Assembly: GCF_014161445.1 (NCBI RefSeq)
Contig: NZ_JABBXA010000031.1
Location: 20,862-84,861 of the forward strand
Origin: Microbispora sp. H13382
GTDB taxonomy: Bacteria; Actinomycetota; Actinomycetes; Streptosporangiales; Streptosporangiaceae
DNA: 64,000 nucleotides
Direction: 5' to 3'
Shown here: one piece after another, positions 60,560-64,000 of the stretch
Layout: the number at the start of each line of letters is the position of its first letter
Position numbering within the stretch: position 1 is the stretch's first letter
Notes under the pieces: generated by a model
Databases searched by the model: none
Seen by the model: only the letters and a program-made list of their open reading frames with translations
What the model was told of the DNA's origin: nothing
Program-made: the position numbers and the translations under genes

Positions 60560-61201
60560 TCAGCCGATGAGCCGCGACTCGATCCGGATATCGGGAGCTA
60601 TATCGGACAGCATACCCGTGAGGTCGTCGCCCGCCGCACGCAACGCGTCCAGAGAGAGCGGTTCGAGTCGCTCCAGGAGGAAGAGCGCGTCCACCGTCTC
60701 CTCGGTGATCCTCGTCCTGACGCACTGCCGCCAGTTCCACCGCCGGCAGGTGACCCCGGCGTCGTCGCGCCACACCACCTCGCCGATCTCCGGGTCGCCC
60801 AGCGCCTCCTCCGACGGCTCGTCGCCCGCGGCCCGCATCAGCCGCGCGCTGCCCTGGTAGCGGCGCAGGTCCTCGCCGCCGATCGGCAGGCCGTGCCGTA
60901 CGGACACGGTGTTGTAGGCGTCCACCACCAGGTTGATCTCGGGGAGCGGCATCCGGCGGACCAGCGCGTCGACCGACGGCCGGGTGCGCTGGGGCTTGGC
61001 GCCGAAGGCGCGGTAGGCCGTCCGCCAGGCCTCGATCCTGGGGTCGTCCAGCGGCACGGCGTCCGCGGCGGCGTCGGCGAGCCAGGCCCGCGAGCGGTCG
61101 TCGGACGGCCCGTTGCGCAGGCCGTACGCGCAGATCACCAGGACGGCGAAGTCCGGACGCAGCGCCGTGACGGCGTCGTCCACCCAGATGTCGTCGATCA
61201 C
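60560..61201 (-). CDS. B3/B4 tRNA-binding-domain protein
   Basis: The 213-aa protein from the GTG at 61201 is a stand-alone B3/B4 domain like that of the PheRS beta subunit. It contains WRTAYRAFGAKPQRTRPSVD, ALVRRMPLPEINLVVDAYNTVSVRHGLPIGGEDL, the conserved LMRAAGDE and the GEVVWRDDAG strand. Free-standing relatives are thought to edit or bind aminoacyl-tRNA or amino acids. An upstream extension to 61273 is basic and unlikely. It lies between kgd and a deleted tetR remnant, 13 bp from the latter's stop on the same strand, and may once have been cotranscribed with it. Confidence 0.78.
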   Translation of the reverse strand: MIDDIWVDDAVTALRPDFAVLVICAYGLRNGPSDDRSRAWLADAAADAVPLDDPRIEAWRTAYRAFGAKPQRTRPSVDALVRRMPLPEINLVVDAYNTVSVRHGLPIGGEDLRRYQGSARLMRAAGDEPSEEALGDPEIGEVVWRDDAGVTCRRWNWRQCVRTRITEETVDALFLLERLEPLSLDALRAAGDDLTGMLSDIAPDIRIESRLIG

Positions 61202-61211
61202 GCCCGACAGC

Positions 61212-61496
61212 CTACGGCGACGCCCGCATGGCGAGCGTCGCCACCGCCTGGAGGTCCTCCCGGCTCGCGCCATCCCTGGCCTGGGTGGACATGCCCTGGA
61301 TGACGGCGGCGAAGAACGTCGCCAGCGCGGGGGCGTCGGTCTCGGGCGAGAGGAGGCCGGCCTCGACGTCCCGCTCGACGCGGCGGCGGATCGCCGCCTT
61401 GCCGGCCTCGCGGTGCGCCCGCAGTTCCTCGATCACGCCGTGGGTATGCTGGTAGCGCCGCACGGCCTCGGCGAACAGCCGGCGCTTGTCGCCCGT
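61212..61496 (-). pseudogene. 3' half of a TetR-family regulator gene (HTH deleted)
   Basis: The minus-strand frame reads GDKRRLFAEAVRRYQ, the end of a TetR HTH and its first helix. A ligand-domain sequence follows (IEELRAHREAGKAAIRRRVE; LATFFAAVIQGMSTQARDGA) and a stop at 61212-61214. The N-terminal 45 or so residues with the DNA-recognition helix are absent; upstream of GDK the sequence switches within a few bases to an SDR reading the other way. The remaining GTG at 61463 could start only an 83-residue fragment without an HTH, so it is not a working repressor. Confidence 0.8.
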
Positions 61497-61948
61497 TTGA
61501 AGAGATCACGCCGGAGGATTACGACAGGGCGTTCGCCGTCAACACGCGGGCGGCCTTCTTCGTCACGCGCCGGGCGCTGCCGCGCATCCCCGACGGCGGG
61601 CGGATCGTGACCGTCACCTCGGGGGTGACCCGGATCGCGTTCCCCGAGGCGATCACGTACGCGATGACCAAGGGGGCGCTGGAGACCTTCACACTGGCGC
61701 TGGCCAAGCATCTCGGGCCCCGGGGGATCACGGTCAACAACGTGGCGCCGGGGATCGTCGACACCGACACGAACGCGGACTGGCTGCGCGGCGACGAGGC
61801 GGCCTGGGCGGCGTCGGCCGGCCGGGCGGCGCTGGGCCGGGTGGGCACGACGCGGGACGTGGCCGGGGTGGTCGCGTTCCTCGCCTCCGACGACGCGGGC
61901 TGGGTCACCGGCGCCACCGTGGACGCCACCGGCGGCAGCGACCTGTGA
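61497..61948 (+). pseudogene. 3' half of a short-chain dehydrogenase gene (Rossmann N-terminus deleted)
   Basis: The frame begins FEEITPEDYDRAFAVNTRAAFFVTRRAL and continues through GGRIVTVTSGVTRI, the YAMTKGALETFTLALAKHL catalytic helix, ITVNNVAPGIVDTDTN, and the end GWVTGATVDATGGSDL. The TGxxxGIG cofactor motif and NNAG segment, about 80 residues, are missing. It abuts the TetR remnant head to head at about 61494. An original divergent tetR-SDR pair has therefore lost both 5' halves and the shared promoter in one deletion. An ATG at 61607 would give a 113-aa product without cofactor site. Confidence 0.82.
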
Positions 61949-61961
61949 CGCCTTCGGGCCC

Positions 61962-62342
61962 TCAGTCCCAGGGGACGTCGAGCAGCCGCTCGAACTGGGC
62001 GGCGGCCTCGTCGGGGTCGAACCCGGGAAGGCCGTCGCGGATCAGCTCCCGGGTCCGGCGCGCGGCGTCGAGCCGCGCCCGGGAGACGGCGGCGCGGACC
62101 TCCTCCGCCAGCGTCCGGCTGTCCAGGCGCGTCGCGCGCGGCCCGAACGCCACGTCCAGCACCAGGCCCTCCGCCGACACGGTGGCCGTCACCTGACCGG
62201 AGGCCGCCTCGCCCGTGCCGGTGATCTCTTCGAGGTGGGCCCGCGCCCGCTCGGCCCAGGCGTGGACTCGCTCCGCCTGCTCCTCGGCCCGGGCGAGATC
62301 CTCCTCGCGGATGTCGGCCGGGTTCATGCGAGAGCCGTACAC
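61962..62342 (-). CDS. YbaB/EbfC-family nucleoid-associated-like protein 1
   Basis: The 126-aa protein from the GTG at 62342 (GGAGG upstream) has the YbaB pattern: a long helix EEDLARAEEQAERVHAWAER followed by a strand-turn-strand GQVTATVSAEGLVLDVAFGP and a second helix RTLAEEVRAAVSRARLDAAR. A GTG at 62372 overlaps the upstream gene's stop and would add 10 residues. Actinomycetes use divergent YbaB-like proteins beside type VII secretion genes; this one lies near a WXG100-like gene. DNA binding is not demonstrated for this branch. Confidence 0.75.
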   Translation of the reverse strand: MYGSRMNPADIREEDLARAEEQAERVHAWAERARAHLEEITGTGEAASGQVTATVSAEGLVLDVAFGPRATRLDSRTLAEEVRAAVSRARLDAARRTRELIRDGLPGFDPDEAAAQFERLLDVPWD

Positions 62343-62368
62343 GGGGCCTCCAGTCGGGTCGTGAAGGG

Positions 62369-62758
62369 TCACAGCAGGTCGCGGGCGATCCGCTCCACGC
62401 GGTCGCGGACGAACCTCTCGTCCAGCGGCGCGGGGACGTCCGCGGTCTCGGCGAGGGCGGCGTCCATGATCTCCCGGGTCCTGGCCTCGGCGTCCCGCTG
62501 GGCCGCGCGCAGCACGGCCGTCACCTGCCGGCCGAGGGCCTCGCGGTCGAGCCGCATGACGCGCGGGTCGAAGTGCAGCTCCACGATCTCGCCCCGGCCG
62601 TCGGCCACCGCTTTCATCGTCCGGTCGGGACTTTCCGCCCCTCCCGTCACGTCGCGGACCAGGGCCCGCGCGTCCTGCAGCCGCCGCATCATCGTCCGGC
62701 CCTCCAGCAGCACGCGCTCCAGCAGCTCGGCGTCGCCGTCGGGGGAGGGGGTCGTCAT
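62369..62758 (-). CDS. YbaB/EbfC-family nucleoid-associated-like protein 2
   Basis: The 129-aa paralogue has the same fold: helix ELLERVLLEGRTMMRRLQDA, then strands KAVADGRGEIVELHFDPRVM, and helix LGRQVTAVLRAAQRDAEART. Its stop overlaps a possible start of protein 1 (GTGA), so the two are cotranslated. The pair may form a heterodimer. The gene is divergent from the WXG100-like gene 81 bp away, so the regions are likely coregulated. Confidence 0.75.
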   Translation of the reverse strand: MTTPSPDGDAELLERVLLEGRTMMRRLQDARALVRDVTGGAESPDRTMKAVADGRGEIVELHFDPRVMRLDREALGRQVTAVLRAAQRDAEARTREIMDAALAETADVPAPLDERFVRDRVERIARDLL

Positions 62759-62839
62759 GAGAAAGAAGGCTATCGAAAGGTAGATCAGTGTTTACTGTGA
62801 TCCGTACGAAACGGGAAGTGGGGGAGTTGAGTCTGCGGC

Positions 62840-63166
62840 ATGGAGTCGGGACTGGAGATCATCCACGACCGGATGAGGCAGGACGCCTCCCGGATGCAGG
62901 TGCACGGTGAGGACTACGCCGCCGCGCTGAGCCGGCTCAGGGAACGCGGGCTCGGCGGCGCTGCGTGGCAGGACGACGGCCTGCTCGGCATGCTGGCCGG
63001 GCCGTACGCCGAGTGCACGCTCCTGGGGGTGGAGGCGCTGACCGGCCTGTCCGCGGCGATGGGCGACACCGGCGACGGGCTGGGCAGGGTCAGCGCCCGC
63101 GTCGGCGAGGCCGAGGGCGCGAGCCTGTCGCGGTCCCGCGACCTGTACGGCGAGCAGTGGGCGTGA
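62840..63166 (+). CDS. WXG100-like (ESX-type) small helical protein
   Basis: The 108-aa all-helical protein reads LEIIHDRMRQDASRMQVHGEDYAAALSRLRER in its first half. A turn GGAAWQDDGLLG holds the W at the helix-turn, and the second helix is VEALTGLSAAMGDTGDGLGRVSARVGEAEGASL. The size and two-helix hairpin suit type VII secretion substrates or their partners, although the strict WxG triplet is replaced by AWQD. It lies 19 bp before a longer gene with an N-terminal domain of the same style, a common pair of chaperone-like partner and effector. Confidence 0.65.
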   Translation: MESGLEIIHDRMRQDASRMQVHGEDYAAALSRLRERGLGGAAWQDDGLLGMLAGPYAECTLLGVEALTGLSAAMGDTGDGLGRVSARVGEAEGASLSRSRDLYGEQWA

Positions 63167-63185
63167 CGGGGGCCCGACGGTGGGT

Positions 63186-64000
63186 GTGACGGTTCCCCCG
63201 CAGGTGGAGATGATGCTGAGCCTGCTCGGCGTGCCCTGGCCGAACGTCGATGAGGACGAGATCCGCAAGGACGCCGACGCGTGGCGGACCGTGCTCGCGG
63301 GCACCGATCGGTCCGGTACGGCGGCGAACGCGACGATCGCGGGGACGGGCGAGGTCTACCGCGGCAGGTCGGCGACGGCGCTGGCCGGCTACTGGAGCGA
63401 GACGGGCGGCGAGGGCGGACATCTGAGCCGGGCGGCCGCCGCCGCGCGATGGGCCCCGCCCGTGCTCGACAACGCGGCCTGGCTGACGACGGGCGTGAAG
63501 GTCGCGGTGGCCTCGACCGCCGTCTACACGACCGTGCGGGTGGCCAGGGCGTACCTGGCGGGCGGTCCGCTCGGCGCGGCCCTGGCCGCGGCGGAGATGT
63601 TCCGCTCCCGCGCCGCCATCGGGAAGATCCAGCGGGAGGGCGCCGAGGGCGCCGGACGGGTGCTGGCCCCCGCGCTCGACCGCCGGGTCACCGAGCAGTT
63701 CCGCCGGATCCTCGAAGGCCTGCGCCGCCCGGGCGGCGCGGGGCCGGTCCCCGCGTTCGCCGGCGCGGGTCACCGCATCCCGGCCCGGGGCACGGTGGGC
63801 CCCCGAGCGACCGGCCGGTCCCCGCACGACGGCCTGGCGCTCATGGGGCGCAGCAACAAGAACGCCAGGAGCGGCGGCAACGGGCGCCGCGGCGGGGGCG
63901 GGCGCCGTGGCGGCGGAGGAGGCGGGGGCGGGGGCGGGGGCGGGGGCGGCGTCGCCCGCCCGAACGAGGACGGCAAGACCGCTCATGTCGCCCGGGACCG
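63186..64000 (+). CDS. Putative type VII-secreted protein with Gly-rich linker (3' truncated by window)
   Basis: The frame starts at GTG 63186 and is still open at the window end (271 codons seen). The N-terminal 95 residues are helical (EMMLSLLGVPWPNVDEDEIR, ADAWRTVLAGTDRSGTAANA, GRSATALAGYWSETGGE), like LXG/WXG effector heads. A hydrophobic helix near 100-135 follows (AAWLTTGVKVAVASTAVYTTVRVARAYLAGG). An Arg-rich region comes next, and then 14 Gly in a row near residue 250. The C-terminus, where a toxin or enzyme domain would lie, is outside the window. The role is inferred from the architecture only. Confidence 0.6.
   Translation, partial: MTVPPQVEMMLSLLGVPWPNVDEDEIRKDADAWRTVLAGTDRSGTAANATIAGTGEVYRGRSATALAGYWSETGGEGGHLSRAAAAARWAPPVLDNAAWLTTGVKVAVASTAVYTTVRVARAYLAGGPLGAALAAAEMFRSRAAIGKIQREGAEGAGRVLAPALDRRVTEQFRRILEGLRRPGGAGPVPAFAGAGHRIPARGTVGPRATGRSPHDGLALMGRSNKNARSGGNGRRGGGGRRGGGGGGGGGGGGGGVARPNEDGKTAHVARD

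Overview
The window is very GC-rich with almost every third codon position G or C. It carries Actinobacteria markers: WhiB1/WblE, PdtaS, a fused 2-oxoglutarate decarboxylase/dehydrogenase (Kgd), DasR, a SigF/RsbW pair, Ni-superoxide dismutase with its SodX peptidase, SARP and StrR-type regulators, an SSI-type protease inhibitor and a WXG100-like gene. I infer a filamentous actinomycete, most likely of the Streptosporangiales; the genus is not resolved.

Layout. 1-20.9 kb is mostly core genome: HD-domain membrane protein, biotin carboxylase plus a 70-aa biotin carrier protein, hotdog thioesterase, PASTA Ser/Thr kinase, ThDP enzyme, bioD followed by a deletion scar of bioB, dasR, pdtaS-whiB1-lipid kinase-membrane protein, sigF-rsbW, sodN/sodX, a CGNR regulator, malic enzyme and a TPR regulator. 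19.3-24.3 kb is an extracellular protease island: three paralogous secreted S1 proteases, a CRP-type site, and a divergent SSI-family inhibitor. 24.4-53 kb is a secondary-metabolite cluster. 53.6-64 kb returns to core functions (oxidoreductase, PadR/DUF4097, DUF6104, kgd, B3/B4 protein), then a scar where the 5' halves of a TetR gene and a divergent SDR gene were lost together, two YbaB-type proteins, and a WXG100-like gene beside a truncated, glycine-rich putative secreted protein.

The cluster is the main result. A VlmA-like (MprF/DUF2156) aminoacyl-tRNA-dependent transferase, an acyl-CoA-dehydrogenase-fold amine N-hydroxylase candidate, a flavin reductase, a small polytopic membrane protein, a diacylglycerol-kinase-like kinase and an MmgE/PrpD lyase together repeat the logic of valanimycin (azoxy) biosynthesis: VlmA, VlmH, VlmR, VlmO, VlmJ and VlmK. 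The set is joined by an aldehyde dehydrogenase, class III aminotransferase, SRPBCC protein, FMO, DAO-type flavoenzyme, P450, two Baeyer-Villiger monooxygenases, an SDR and an esterase. No VlmB-like diiron enzyme and no seryl-tRNA synthetase gene is seen. Directly downstream of the VlmA-like gene, on the same strand, lies an 85-nt class II tRNA-like gene with sound acceptor, D, variable and T arms but an abnormal anticodon arm without U33. It may be a dedicated, non-decoding aminoacyl donor for the transferase.

Regulation visible in the sequence: SARP-type 9-bp direct repeats at 11-bp pitch, 8 bp before a -10 element ahead of the main biosynthetic operon; a TACG-N6-CGTA operator at the promoters of an SGNH hydrolase, an MFS exporter and a TetR gene, which defines a small local regulon; StrR-type, LuxR-type and SARP activators; and a direct-repeat operator candidate ahead of the DUF4097-PadR operon.
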